64,000 bases of DNA from an uncultured Alteromonadaceae bacterium (GCA_947501935.1 CANMXU010000004.1:124001-188000), one strand, 5' to 3'; positions 35,623 to 45,116 are shown, counted from the stretch's first letter. Program-made: numbers and translations. Notes: generated by a model from the sequence alone, not told the origin.

Positions 35623-35658
35623 TAGCTGCTTAGTTAGCTGCTTAGTTAGCTGCTTAGT
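35623..35658. repeat. Three-copy 12-bp tandem repeat upstream of the sortase-target gene
   Basis: Three perfect copies of TAGCTGCTTAGT (35623-35634, 35635-35646, 35647-35658) between the divergent transglycosylase and sortase-target genes. It is 121 bp before the latter's start. Slippage could change promoter spacing. Confidence 0.78.
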
Positions 35659-35779
35659 TAGGTTCTGTCTGCTGCCATTTTTTCAACATAATTGGTCGTA
35701 ACATTGCCATATTGTAAACCGCGTAAAGTAACTTTTAGCGTGCAAACTTCTCTTAATATTTATCATCAAGAGTTTGATC

Positions 35780-38182
35780 ATGAAAGTGCATCTTTATTCA
35801 GTTGTTGCGGGAAAACTGTTAGCTGGTAATAGCTTAGCCATTGAGCCATCAGTTCATTTAAAAAAAGCTTATAGAAAATCACTATTGATAACTCTGTTAT
35901 TGATAGGGTTAAGTTGTTTATTTTTCTCGTCAATCAGTTATAGCCAATATGGTGGAGAGCAGCATAACGCGACTCATGCTGAATATTTATCGTCGATCCC
36001 TTTTGATGAGGTTAAATCTGGTAGTTTGTTTTATAAAAGTGAGCACGGCTATAAAGCTAGTCTTGCTCAGCAAAGCGATTTTAATATTGACGTTAATGGC
36101 TTAGTTGCCCGTATTGACGTTAAACAAAGCTTTATAAATAGCTCAGGCGAGTGGCTTGAAGCGGTTTATGTTTTCCCGCTGCCGGAAAGTGCCGCCGTTG
36201 ATCGGATGAAAATGCATATTGGCGAACGTGTGGTTATTGGTAAAATTAAAGAAAAGCAGCAGGCAAAAAAATTATATCAAGCGGCTAAAAAGCAAGGAAA
36301 AAAAGCTAGCTTGGTGAGCCAACAACGGCCAAATATGTTTACTACTAAGGTCGCTAATATTGCCCCTAATGAAACTGTTACTATCGAAATTAGCTATTTA
36401 CAGCCGGTGCATTTTCAAGCGCAAGAATTCTCACTGCGTTTACCTTTAACCATTACGCCACGCTTTGTTGCCAAGCAGCAGGCTATGTCAGTGTCTAAAA
36501 TAGCGCAAAAACCTAACATCTCTGCAAGCACTGAAGTTGTTGAAGGTGCTGAAAATATTATTGAAAGTGGTGTTGAAGTTGATGCTGAAGGTGGTGCTGA
36601 TACGTTTGTTATCGAAAATGAAATTCACTTAAATACCAGTAATGGCTGGGCCGTTGCTGATGCTGACGAAATTAGTCCACCGCAAAAATATTATCAGCGC
36701 AGCAACCAAGAAAATGCGCGCACCGAACAAATAGCCACCATTAGTGCCACTATTGCCATGGGATTACCTATCACTAACCTGACCAGCTTGTACCATAGCG
36801 TTAATAAGCAACAAGTGCCGTTAAATAAACAGCAGGAAATAAACCAACAAGTGGCAAGTATTAAGCTGTCGTTAGTTGAGCCAAGCGTAGCGTTAGACCG
36901 AGACTTTGTCTTAACCTGGCAAGTAAAACCTAGCCATCAACCACAAGCTGCCTTTTTTAAAACCACTAAAAATAATGCTGATTATGGCTTGTTAATGGTA
37001 GTGCCGCCTAAGGCTGAATCCCTAGCTCCAATTAACAAAGATGTGGTTATTGTTATTGATGTTTCAGGTTCGATGGGCGGTGTTTCTATTAAACAGGCTA
37101 AGCGAGCGTTAGCTTATGCGTTAACCAAATTATCGAATAAAGATAGCTTTAATATTGTCGCGTTTAATGACCAAGCTAAGCCGCTATTTACCCATAGTCA
37201 GCCAGTTAATATTGAAAATATTGCTTGGGCACAGCAATGGTTAAGCGGCTTAAGGGCCGGTGGCGGCACCAATATGTATCCTGCGTTAGCGCTGGCATTG
37301 GCGAACTCAGCGCAGAGTCATGCCTATCGACAAGTTATTTTTGTTACCGACGGCGCGGTTGGCGACGAAGCAAATTTATTCACTTTAATTGAAAACCAGC
37401 TGGCCGATACCCGTTTACATACAGTGGGTATAGGTTCAGCGCCGAATAGTTATTTTATGTCGCAAGCAGCGAAAATAGGCCGAGGCAGTTATCGCTACAT
37501 TGGCGATATTAATGAAGTGCACCAGCAAATGAATCGTTTGTTTGATGATATTAGCCAGCCGATGCTAAGTAATATTAGCCTTAGTTGGCAGGGTGAAAAA
37601 GATCTTAATCAACAACTTGAATTCTATCCAAGTATTATCCCAGACCTATACGCTAGTCAGCCTTTATTAGTAACGGTGAGATTGCCCAAAAACAGTCTGA
37701 AACAGTTATCAGTAAAAGGAGAATTAAATCAACAGCCTTGGGAGAAAAATATTAATATAAGCCAAGCCAAACAGCAGAGCGGCATCGCCTCGTTATGGGC
37801 AAGGTCTAAAATTACTCAATTAAGTCAAGACTTACGTCGCAGTAAAAATAGCGTAGATAAAAATCAAACTGAGCAGCTTAAGAAAAACATAACCGAGCTG
37901 GCGTTGGCGCATCAATTAGTTTCTAAATATACCAGCTTTGTTGCTATTGAAGAAAAGCCTAGCCGTGCTCAAACCAGCGCATTAAAACGCAGAAAAATAG
38001 CTAATGCTATGCCGCACGGCTCACAACAAAAAATAGCCTTAGCAAATACCGCCTTAGGCATAGATAGTTTTATTCTTTATGGCTTTATTTTACTAGCTTG
38101 TGCTTTATTTTTACATCTTGCCTCGGCTTGGCTGGTTCGGGGGAATGGTTTAAATCAACATCAGCTAAGTTCTCGGGAGTAA
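35780..38182 (+). CDS. Marine proteobacterial sortase target protein (VIT and vWA domains)
   Basis: An 800-aa exported protein, the usual substrate partner of the sortase encoded next. N-terminal membrane signal is late (SLLITLLLIGLSCLFFSSIS, about residues 33-52). A VIT domain follows (about 75-205: GLVARIDVKQSFINSSGEWLEAVYVFPLP), then a vWA domain (VVIVIDVSGSMGG with the MIDAS DxSxS motif, GGGTNMYPALALAL, VIFVTDGAVGDE). The C-terminus carries a sorting-like ANTALGID followed by a hydrophobic helix and Arg tail. The canonical proline before the TA-G motif is replaced here. TTG at 35774 is in frame; ATG at 35780 with AAGAG upstream is preferred. Confidence 0.85.
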   Translation: MKVHLYSVVAGKLLAGNSLAIEPSVHLKKAYRKSLLITLLLIGLSCLFFSSISYSQYGGEQHNATHAEYLSSIPFDEVKSGSLFYKSEHGYKASLAQQSDFNIDVNGLVARIDVKQSFINSSGEWLEAVYVFPLPESAAVDRMKMHIGERVVIGKIKEKQQAKKLYQAAKKQGKKASLVSQQRPNMFTTKVANIAPNETVTIEISYLQPVHFQAQEFSLRLPLTITPRFVAKQQAMSVSKIAQKPNISASTEVVEGAENIIESGVEVDAEGGADTFVIENEIHLNTSNGWAVADADEISPPQKYYQRSNQENARTEQIATISATIAMGLPITNLTSLYHSVNKQQVPLNKQQEINQQVASIKLSLVEPSVALDRDFVLTWQVKPSHQPQAAFFKTTKNNADYGLLMVVPPKAESLAPINKDVVIVIDVSGSMGGVSIKQAKRALAYALTKLSNKDSFNIVAFNDQAKPLFTHSQPVNIENIAWAQQWLSGLRAGGGTNMYPALALALANSAQSHAYRQVIFVTDGAVGDEANLFTLIENQLADTRLHTVGIGSAPNSYFMSQAAKIGRGSYRYIGDINEVHQQMNRLFDDISQPMLSNISLSWQGEKDLNQQLEFYPSIIPDLYASQPLLVTVRLPKNSLKQLSVKGELNQQPWEKNINISQAKQQSGIASLWARSKITQLSQDLRRSKNSVDKNQTEQLKKNITELALAHQLVSKYTSFVAIEEKPSRAQTSALKRRKIANAMPHGSQQKIALANTALGIDSFILYGFILLACALFLHLASAWLVRGNGLNQHQLSSRE

Positions 38183-38230
38183 GTTTTAAGCTCTAAGCTC
38201 TAAATTAACAAACAAAGCTAAGGTAGTAGT

Positions 38231-38875
38231 ATGAGTTTTTGTAGTAAGAGTAATAAACGGAAATTGATCAGCAAGTTAACCGGTAAATTAACGCTAATAT
38301 TGCTGTTCGCTGCAGCAGGTAATTTAGCTTATCCCTGTTATATGTTGGCGAAAGAGCAAGTAGGGCAACACTTGTTAAACCGAGCTTGGCAAAAAGCTAA
38401 AACACAAGTTACAACAATTGATGCCAAGCACGTTAAACATGTTGAACAGGTAAAGCCCTGGCCGTGGGCTGATATTTTTCCGATAGGGCAATTAAGCTTT
38501 GCTAATAACGAGCAGCACATTGTGCTAAATAATGACTCAGGACAAGCGTTAGCCTTTGGTCCTGGTTTACATGGCTTTAGCCTAGGTAACCAACACACCA
38601 GTATTATTTCCGCCCATAACGACAGCTCATTTCGGCATTTAAAAGAAGTTAAAATTAATGAGCAAATAAGCTTTGAACGTTTAGGGCAAAAAAAAGTCAA
38701 TTATCAAGTGCAGCATATTGAAATAATTGACCGAAGCAAGCAGCAGTTATCGCTTGAATCAGATATTTTAAATACACATAAATCATTAATATTAGTGACT
38801 TGTTACCCGTTTAATCAAAACTCCGGAAATTCACCATTGCGCTATCTGGTTTATGCACAGCAAATAAAAAGCTAA
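38231..38875 (+). CDS. Class GN sortase (marine proteobacterial sortase)
   Basis: A 214-aa transpeptidase of the sortase superfamily, rare in Gram-negatives. One N-terminal membrane anchor (LILLFAAAGNLAYPCYML), then the beta-barrel. Active-site residues are visible: His in IISAHNDSSF, Cys191 in LILVTCYPF, and Arg in NSPLRYLVYA. It lies 48 bp after its expected VIT/vWA substrate, the standard two-gene arrangement of this system. The biological role of these Gram-negative sortases is not worked out as far as I know. Confidence 0.9.
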   Translation: MSFCSKSNKRKLISKLTGKLTLILLFAAAGNLAYPCYMLAKEQVGQHLLNRAWQKAKTQVTTIDAKHVKHVEQVKPWPWADIFPIGQLSFANNEQHIVLNNDSGQALAFGPGLHGFSLGNQHTSIISAHNDSSFRHLKEVKINEQISFERLGQKKVNYQVQHIEIIDRSKQQLSLESDILNTHKSLILVTCYPFNQNSGNSPLRYLVYAQQIKS

Positions 38876-38938
38876 CCTTTAATAAAGATTAACTTGTATA
38901 ATTTTTCCATACTTTGACCCGATATTCACGAGCAACTA

Positions 38939-39109
38939 ATGAGCAAAGCAGTAGTAAAATTTGAATTTGAAAAAGAAACCAAGAACAGCGTACGTTTTAA
39001 AGAAATGCCTGAAGCGGGTAAAGCGCCAATTGTCGGCTCTATTTACGTGCAAAAATGGTTTGCCCAGCAAAATAAAAATATTGAAATGACGATAGAGCTA
39101 AAAGAATAA
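38939..39109 (+). CDS. Small conserved-looking protein, 56 aa
   Basis: A 56-codon gene beginning MSKAVVKFEFEKETKN and ending IEMTIELKE, without membrane segment. Alternating charged and hydrophobic residues and a well-formed SIYVQKWFA segment suggest a small folded beta-rich protein. It begins 64 bp after the sortase stop; TATAAT at 38897-38902 may be its own -10 box. I recall similar short proteins in related Alteromonadales but cannot name a function. Confidence 0.62.
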   Translation: MSKAVVKFEFEKETKNSVRFKEMPEAGKAPIVGSIYVQKWFAQQNKNIEMTIELKE

Positions 39110-39135
39110 GAGCAATTATAAACTCATCAATAACC

Positions 39136-39206
39136 AAGGGGGCGATGACATTGAAAGTTATGCTTATTAGTAACAACTTCTTTTTAAATTCTTGTCATCG
39201 GCCCTT
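39136..39206. terminator. Long-loop inverted repeat between the 56-aa gene and topB
   Basis: AAGGGGGCGATGACA (39136-39150) pairs with TGTCATCGGCCCTT (39193-39206) apart from one bulge, closing a 42-base loop; TTTA follows on the plus strand. Probably a terminator for the small gene. The size of the loop is unusual. Confidence 0.55.
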
Positions 39207-39207
39207 T

Positions 39208-41169
39208 TTATCCTGCTTTCGCTTTCGTAAATTTCTTACCTTTCGTCGCGCGCTTTCTTTTCGGTTTAAAAGCAACTTTGGGTAAACCTACTAAAGGCTG
39301 CTGTTGAGCTTGGTGAACCATAGCTGTGATGGTGTTTTCAAGTGGTGACATAAATTGCTGGTAACTGCTTTGCTTTTCACTAATGGCATTTAGTGTCGCT
39401 TCCCATTGCGCGGTCATATCCGGTTGAGTTGCCATATCTGGCAGAGCATTAATTAATGACTTGCCAATATCTGTGGCTGAAATTGTTTTACCAATGCGTT
39501 GCAAAAACTGTCGTTTAAACAGTAATTCAATAATGCCGGCTCGGGTTGCCTCTGTGCCTAAGCCGTCGGTATCTTTAAGGATTTTTTTAATGTTAGGGTC
39601 GCTAACATAACGAGATATTCCGGTCATTGCGCTTAATAAAGAGGCATCGGTATAAACCTTTGGTGCTTGGGTTTGCTTTTCGAGTAATTCACCATAATTA
39701 CACTGTAAAATTTGTCCTTGTTGCAAATTAGGTAAGAGGGTTTGTGGTTCGTCAAAGTCGCCTTTACTTTTTTTAGCTTTATCTGTGTCAGACTGGCTTG
39801 AAGAGGGTTTAGCAAACAAGCTTTTCCAACCGAGCTGAGTTTCAGTTTTTGCTGAAGCTTTAAAAAGTCCGCCAGCAATGGTGATAGTCGCTTGGGTTAA
39901 ATCATAAAGGTAGTCAGGGTAAAATTGTGCAAGGTATTGACGGACAATTAATTGATAAACATTTTTCTCAAATGAGTTTAAATTAATATTTTGTGCTGAT
40001 TTTTCTGTTGGAATAATTGCATGATGAGCACTGACTTTTTTATCATTCCACGCTTTGCTTTTTATTTTTAAATCAGCTTTTTGTGCGGCCATGCCATAGG
40101 GCTGATCTGATTTACTGAGATGGCTGATAATAGCTTTTGCTTGGCTATGTTGCTCTTTTGGTAAATAACGACAATCAGAGCGCGGATAAGTAATGAGTTT
40201 ATGTTTTTCATATAACGACTGACAAACATCAAGCACTAATTTAGCGTTCATTGAAAAGCGCTTAGCGGCATCAATTTGCAAGCTTGATAAGTTATAAGGT
40301 AAAGGCGCCGATTGTTTTTTATGATCTTTACTGAGCTGGTTTACCGTTGCACTTTGATTATTAATACGGGCAACCACATTCTCAGCTAATGACTTTACTA
40401 GTACTCGGCCTTCTTCGTCCATGTAAGGTTCACAAGCTGCACTGGGCTGCCATTTTGCAGTGAAATTTTCACCTTGTTCAGTGCTTAAATGTGCCTGTAC
40501 TTGATAAAATGGTTTGCTAACAAAGTTGGCGATTTCTTCATCACGTTTTACCACCAAACCTAATAATGGCGTTTGCACGCGACCAACGGATAATACGCTG
40601 TTATATCCTGATTTTTGCCCTTGTATGGTATAAGCGCGGGTTAAGTTTATGCCATAAAGCCAGTCGGCACGTGAGCGTGCTAAAGCGGAAATAGATAACG
40701 GCATAAAGTTTTGATTAGGTTTTAATGACTGTAAGGCGCGTTGCACTGCCGGTAAATTTAAGTCGCTGATTAATAACCTTTGGGTGCGCTGTTTTTTGGC
40801 TTTAGTAACTTTTAAATAATCAATAACTTCGTCGACTAATAATTGTCCTTCGCGGTCTGGATCGCCAGCATGAACAAGTTCATCGGCTTTTTTTACTAAA
40901 GTTTTTAATACCGTTAGCTGTGAGCGAGTGGCAAATTTAGGTTTTAATTGCCATTTGTCAGGAATAATTGGTAAGTGCTGCATTTGCCATTTTTTAAATT
41001 CAATATCGTAAGCTTCAGGGTCTACTTGTTCTAGAATATGGCCAATACACCAGCTGACCACATCACCATTGCCTACTTCAATATAGCCTTTATGGCTTTT
41101 GTGAGGCTTGGGTAATGCAGCGGCAATGGCTTTGCCTAAGCTTGGTTTTTCGGCAATGTATAGTTTCAA
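39208..41169 (-). CDS. topB: DNA topoisomerase III
   Basis: A 653-aa type IA topoisomerase, the same length as E. coli TopB, which decatenates DNA. TOPRIM domain at the N-terminus (MKLYIAEKPSLGKAIAAALP, HAGDPDREGQLLVDEV), the active Tyr in LITYPRSDCRYLP, and DGLGTEATRAGIIELLF. The tail KPKRKRATKGKKFTKAKAG is strongly basic and probably binds DNA. Single gene. Confidence 0.95.
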   Translation of the reverse strand: MKLYIAEKPSLGKAIAAALPKPHKSHKGYIEVGNGDVVSWCIGHILEQVDPEAYDIEFKKWQMQHLPIIPDKWQLKPKFATRSQLTVLKTLVKKADELVHAGDPDREGQLLVDEVIDYLKVTKAKKQRTQRLLISDLNLPAVQRALQSLKPNQNFMPLSISALARSRADWLYGINLTRAYTIQGQKSGYNSVLSVGRVQTPLLGLVVKRDEEIANFVSKPFYQVQAHLSTEQGENFTAKWQPSAACEPYMDEEGRVLVKSLAENVVARINNQSATVNQLSKDHKKQSAPLPYNLSSLQIDAAKRFSMNAKLVLDVCQSLYEKHKLITYPRSDCRYLPKEQHSQAKAIISHLSKSDQPYGMAAQKADLKIKSKAWNDKKVSAHHAIIPTEKSAQNINLNSFEKNVYQLIVRQYLAQFYPDYLYDLTQATITIAGGLFKASAKTETQLGWKSLFAKPSSSQSDTDKAKKSKGDFDEPQTLLPNLQQGQILQCNYGELLEKQTQAPKVYTDASLLSAMTGISRYVSDPNIKKILKDTDGLGTEATRAGIIELLFKRQFLQRIGKTISATDIGKSLINALPDMATQPDMTAQWEATLNAISEKQSSYQQFMSPLENTITAMVHQAQQQPLVGLPKVAFKPKRKRATKGKKFTKAKAG

Positions 41170-41328
41170 GCTTGTTCCTTGATTTGCTTAGTGGAAATGT
41201 TCACTTAATTCGTTACCAGTAACTGTTAGTTAATTAAACGGTATATAACTTAAAGAGCATAATACAAATAAACTGTATATAAATACAGTTTATTTGTTTG
41301 GCCAGTGGTTTTTATAGTGGCTAGGGTA

Positions 41329-42504
41329 TTAATTTAAGATAAAGTTTGTACTGGCAAGGGCTTGGCCATTTACTAAAATTTCTATTTTATGTTCACCGGG
41401 GTAATATTTTCGGGTGGAGATAGGTTTAAAGGAGTAGTTTTTACTTAAGGCTATTTGCTCTTGAGTAGCTAAATTGAGGTTTTTTAACTTGAAAACTTTG
41501 GGTTTTTGTTGGCCATTGGCTTTAACGAAATACAGTGCATAGTCAACCACCAGCTTTTGTGATTTTTGTATATCTTCAGCTAATGACCTCAGCTCGAAAG
41601 TAAAGCCTATGCTTCCATTTCGTGCAATTTCAGTACTCGAAAGTTCAAGTTTAGTTACGCTAACTTTGGGGTTTTCGGTAAAGCCTAATAAAGATAACGC
41701 GCCTGAATTTCCAGCTTTTACTAAACTGCGGCTAGCGTGTTTTATCAGCCATTGTAAGTGAGCATTTTTAGGTTGTGCTTGTTGCCAAGCTTTGCAGGTA
41801 TTAATAACCACCGTGGGGTGATCTTTAGCAATATCGTTTAAATGATTAGCAACAGAGCGGCGCACGTATAAGCTTGAATCAGCTTTTAGTTTGTCTAGCA
41901 AGGGTAGGTTGGGTGATGGATCGTCAATAAATTTTTTTAGTTGTAAACCCCAAGGCAGGCGCGGACGAGTACCTTCAGAGACTAAACGACGTACATGTTC
42001 ACATTCATCCTTTGTCCACGCTAAAAACTGTGCTTGGCAATACTCGGGATATTTAACAATAAAGGGGCGAATAGAAAATTCAGCTGAAAATAGTGACGTT
42101 AGTTTTTTTAAAACAGCTAATGATTGTTCAGGGTGCTCTAAGCCGTGTACACCGACATAGTCAATAATTGGCCAAGCAGCGAAAATGCTAAAGTTCTCGT
42201 TGGGATTATTACTTTTATAGTCATGATCCCAGTGTTTTTTAACTTGCAATAATACCGTGGCTGTTTGGTTAAAGTCGCTCGGCAAAAAGCGATGTAATAC
42301 CGAAATAATATGGTTAACCCGCTGCTTAAGTTCGAGCGTATCAATATTTTCTAAAGCAAGGTTAATAAAGCCAGCTTTATCAAACTCACTCCATTTAGCA
42401 TTATTCTCGATTTTACTGTGTTCAGTTTGGTCATATTCAGAGAATACTTTTTCTAATACATCTGCAATTCGTTTGATAGCAGCATCGGCTAAACTATTTT
42501 TCAT
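41329..42504 (-). CDS. alkC: AlkC-type DNA alkylation repair glycosylase with Ig-like domain
   Basis: A 391-aa HEAT-like-repeat DNA glycosylase that removes bulky or cationic alkylated purines such as 3-methyladenine. Residues about 1-265 form helical repeats, including VRRLVSEGTRPRLPWGLQLKKF and LYVRRSVANHLNDIAKDHP, which are AlkC hallmarks. Residues about 275-391 form a beta domain (VTKLELSSTEIARNGSIGFTF, YYPGEHKIEILVNGQ) like the C-terminal Ig-like domain known from the AlkC subgroup containing the Pseudomonas fluorescens enzyme. Single gene upstream of topB. Confidence 0.85.
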   Translation of the reverse strand: MKNSLADAAIKRIADVLEKVFSEYDQTEHSKIENNAKWSEFDKAGFINLALENIDTLELKQRVNHIISVLHRFLPSDFNQTATVLLQVKKHWDHDYKSNNPNENFSIFAAWPIIDYVGVHGLEHPEQSLAVLKKLTSLFSAEFSIRPFIVKYPEYCQAQFLAWTKDECEHVRRLVSEGTRPRLPWGLQLKKFIDDPSPNLPLLDKLKADSSLYVRRSVANHLNDIAKDHPTVVINTCKAWQQAQPKNAHLQWLIKHASRSLVKAGNSGALSLLGFTENPKVSVTKLELSSTEIARNGSIGFTFELRSLAEDIQKSQKLVVDYALYFVKANGQQKPKVFKLKNLNLATQEQIALSKNYSFKPISTRKYYPGEHKIEILVNGQALASTNFILN

Positions 42505-42616
42505 CAGGGATAATTATCGGACGTTTTAATTATCAGTAACCTAATACAAAAATATGTGTACGGCAAATGGCTAATGTTAGAAATTATGTCGCTTATTTCT
42601 ATAACGTTAAATAAAG

Positions 42617-43402
42617 CTAACTGACTTCTTTAAAAGCGACATTTTCAGATGAATTAATAACCGGCCGAGGTTTCTTTCGCACCGAGCCAGTAGGTTCGAT
42701 CATTTTAAAGCGATTAAAACCCATGTCTTGATATAGGTTTAAATTAAAATCAACTTTAGCGCGTTTTGGTCTCGACTTTAATGGGCGTGAGCAGTCAATT
42801 TGGGTATGGCCGTTGTATTTGTTGAATTTTGACATTGACGGGTAGCAAATTTTAGAAGCGCAATTAACGCCGCAACCAGCAAAAGCGAATAAAGTAATGC
42901 GGTCTTTACAGGGCACTTTTTCAAGAAAAGCTAAGTTCTCGTTTAGCGAAGTTGGCAGTACTACGGTGTCGTATAATTCGAATGCTGTGTTGATGCGCTT
43001 ATGGGTTTTAATGTTTTTAATTATGCTTGCTTCAATGCGGTATTTAGGAAAATCTTCGCGTATCCATTTGGCTAAGTCGTCATTAACTAAAATTACCGCA
43101 TTACCTTCTCGGTGGTATTTTTCTAAAAAGCACATGTTAGTTTCATACTCTTCACGAGTCGCATAATTATTGGTTAACGGGATGCGATATCCAATACCGA
43201 GCTTGTACATTTCTTCGATGTTTTCGGGTAACAGCTGCGGCTCTATAAATGGTCGGCCGCCATATAAAGTTGAACGTTCGGTAAAGGCGAAGATACTTTC
43301 AACTTGCTCTAAAGGCACTTTGCGATAAACCCGTTTAAGGTAACCAGCGATGCTTTCATCAGGGTTAAAAACTTTTTCTCGACCGGAAATAGTAAACTGC
43401 AT
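42617..43402 (-). CDS. Cys-rich protein with resemblance to short peptidase-U32-like proteins
   Basis: A 261-aa cytosolic protein that I cannot place firmly. The order of phrases YGGRPFIEPQL, GIGYRIPLTNNYATREEYE, ASIIKNIKTHKRINTAFELYDTVVLP and ITLFAFAGCGVNCASKICYP recalls U32-family TIM barrels such as UbiU/UbiV. Four Cys (177, 181, 186, 204) are grouped and could hold an Fe-S cluster. The C-terminus is basic. No ubiquinone genes are near. Assignment is tentative. Confidence 0.45.
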   Translation of the reverse strand: MQFTISGREKVFNPDESIAGYLKRVYRKVPLEQVESIFAFTERSTLYGGRPFIEPQLLPENIEEMYKLGIGYRIPLTNNYATREEYETNMCFLEKYHREGNAVILVNDDLAKWIREDFPKYRIEASIIKNIKTHKRINTAFELYDTVVLPTSLNENLAFLEKVPCKDRITLFAFAGCGVNCASKICYPSMSKFNKYNGHTQIDCSRPLKSRPKRAKVDFNLNLYQDMGFNRFKMIEPTGSVRKKPRPVINSSENVAFKEVS

Positions 43403-43672
43403 AACTTCACCTATATTTGTTTTATTTTTGTGGTTAGTTTTAATTGGTGTTTGTTTATCTTATATAAAACGCAGTAGTTAATATTTGATATGTATCAAGC
43501 TAAAACTTTATCAGCTAATCGATATATTGAAATTAATTTATATTATTTATATGAATAATATCTTAAGATTTGAGCAAGAATATGGAATAGTAGTGTAATA
43601 AATAGCCAGTAGTGCTTATACTATATTTATAGGAATACTGGCAATATAGAGCAATAGCAGATAAAACAGGGT

Positions 43673-44557
43673 ATGGTAATAGGGTTGAAAATTTCATATA
43701 TAAAATATGCAGTTAGCTTATTTGTTGTTACTTTTTTGGGATGGATACCAACAAGTGCCGCTATTAGTATTTCTATACAACAAGGTTTAGTCGATCGTTA
43801 TCAAGGTATTTTAACTGAAACCGGTGAAACTGCGGAAAATTTTACTCAATTTGAACATAAAAGAGTCACTAAAGGTGTCGCGAGTTTAATTGTGATTAAA
43901 AAAGCCTTAGCCCTAGGTGGCCTGCCTAGTGAATTTGAATTTGTAATTTCACCGAATACCCTAAGGGGGATTGCATTAGTTAAAAGTGGTCGGGCGGTAA
44001 TGTCGCAACAAACTATGTTTAAAGATATGTTCAGCGATGATTTATTGATGAGTACTGCAGTGCTTGAGAAAGAAGACTTTATTAAAGGCATTTATGGTTT
44101 AGCAAGTAATGAATCTTTAATGAATGTGAAAACTTTTGATGATTTAAAGGCATTAACAGCGGTAACTAATACTGCTTGGGAATACGATATTGCTGCTTTA
44201 AAGCAAATGGAGCTACAAAAACTGCACGTTAGCCCTAATTACGATGCTTTATTTAAATTGATCCAATATAGGAATGTTGACTTTACCTTATTAGAATTTT
44301 CTAAACGCATTGAAGCTCCAAAAATTTATGAAGATATTGAATTAATGCCTGTGCCTAATGTTGCCATTCAGTTAAATAGCGACCGACATTTTATGGTGTC
44401 AAAAAGACACCCAGATGGTACTAAAGTTTTGCAAGCCTTAAATAAAGGCTTAGCCATTTTACGAAGCCAAGGTTTACTCAAAGAATATTACCAAAGAGCA
44501 AAAGTTATTCGTGCCGATCTTGCCCACTGGAAAGTGCTTAATCGTAGCGAAAATTAA
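43673..44557 (+). CDS. Periplasmic solute-binding-like protein (SBP family 3 type)
   Basis: A 294-aa exported protein. Signal peptide 1-29 (ending PTSAA). The rest has the two-lobed binding-protein look: VIKKALALGGLPSEFEFVISP, IYGLASNESLMNVKTFDDLKALTAVT and a C-terminal LQALNKGLAILRSQGLLKEYYQRA typical of family 3 solute-binding proteins. No permease or ATPase genes are adjacent, so it may be a sensor-linked or orphan receptor. CAGGGT precedes the ATG. Confidence 0.65.
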   Translation: MVIGLKISYIKYAVSLFVVTFLGWIPTSAAISISIQQGLVDRYQGILTETGETAENFTQFEHKRVTKGVASLIVIKKALALGGLPSEFEFVISPNTLRGIALVKSGRAVMSQQTMFKDMFSDDLLMSTAVLEKEDFIKGIYGLASNESLMNVKTFDDLKALTAVTNTAWEYDIAALKQMELQKLHVSPNYDALFKLIQYRNVDFTLLEFSKRIEAPKIYEDIELMPVPNVAIQLNSDRHFMVSKRHPDGTKVLQALNKGLAILRSQGLLKEYYQRAKVIRADLAHWKVLNRSEN

Positions 44558-45116
44558 TACTATTAAAACTGCTTAGCTTGGTGGCGCTATAGGAGGCTAA
44601 AAAGGTTAGTGAAGTTTTCAAATAACTACTTGTTCTTATTATCAAAGAAATACTCCAGTTATTATCTCTTATTATATTTAACCTTAGCTCGATGTTAGTG
44701 TGACAGAGGCAAGGTAAACTTGTTGCTATTTATCTTTCCTAAATATGATTTCCTCTTCTATACTGGAGTTAGATATTCGCGTCGCCGTAGTATTAGACAA
44801 AGTTACCGGGATTAACCCTAAGAGCGTTTAATCAATGCTCCTTGTTTTAGGACTAACACTAAGTACTTAGTTACTTTACATGTGTGAAAGGCCGTCGAAA
44901 CAACCCAATAATAGTCGCAATGACGATGCGAATATCTATTTAATTTAACTTAACTACCGACCTATTACTTGTTCTTCCTACCTTGACTTTATCCTTCTTT
45001 ATAATGCTGTAGTTTATTAATACACTTGTTTTCGTAAGTAAGTGTAAGTTTGTTTGATTTTGTTATTTCTTTCAATTAAGCTGATTTGCTATTTCTTTCG
45101 ATATAATGGACATCAT
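44558..45116. other. Intergenic stretch of about 560 bp without recognised gene
   Basis: No convincing coding region, RNA gene or repeat. A 28-codon frame at 44745-44831 begins with ATG but lacks a ribosome binding site. The region is richer in unstructured mixed sequence than other gaps here and could be decayed coding DNA or a leader; nothing supports either firmly. Confidence 0.35.

Noticed and set aside
44745..44831. 28-codon frame in the long gap
   Set aside because: No ribosome binding site and no sign of selection visible.
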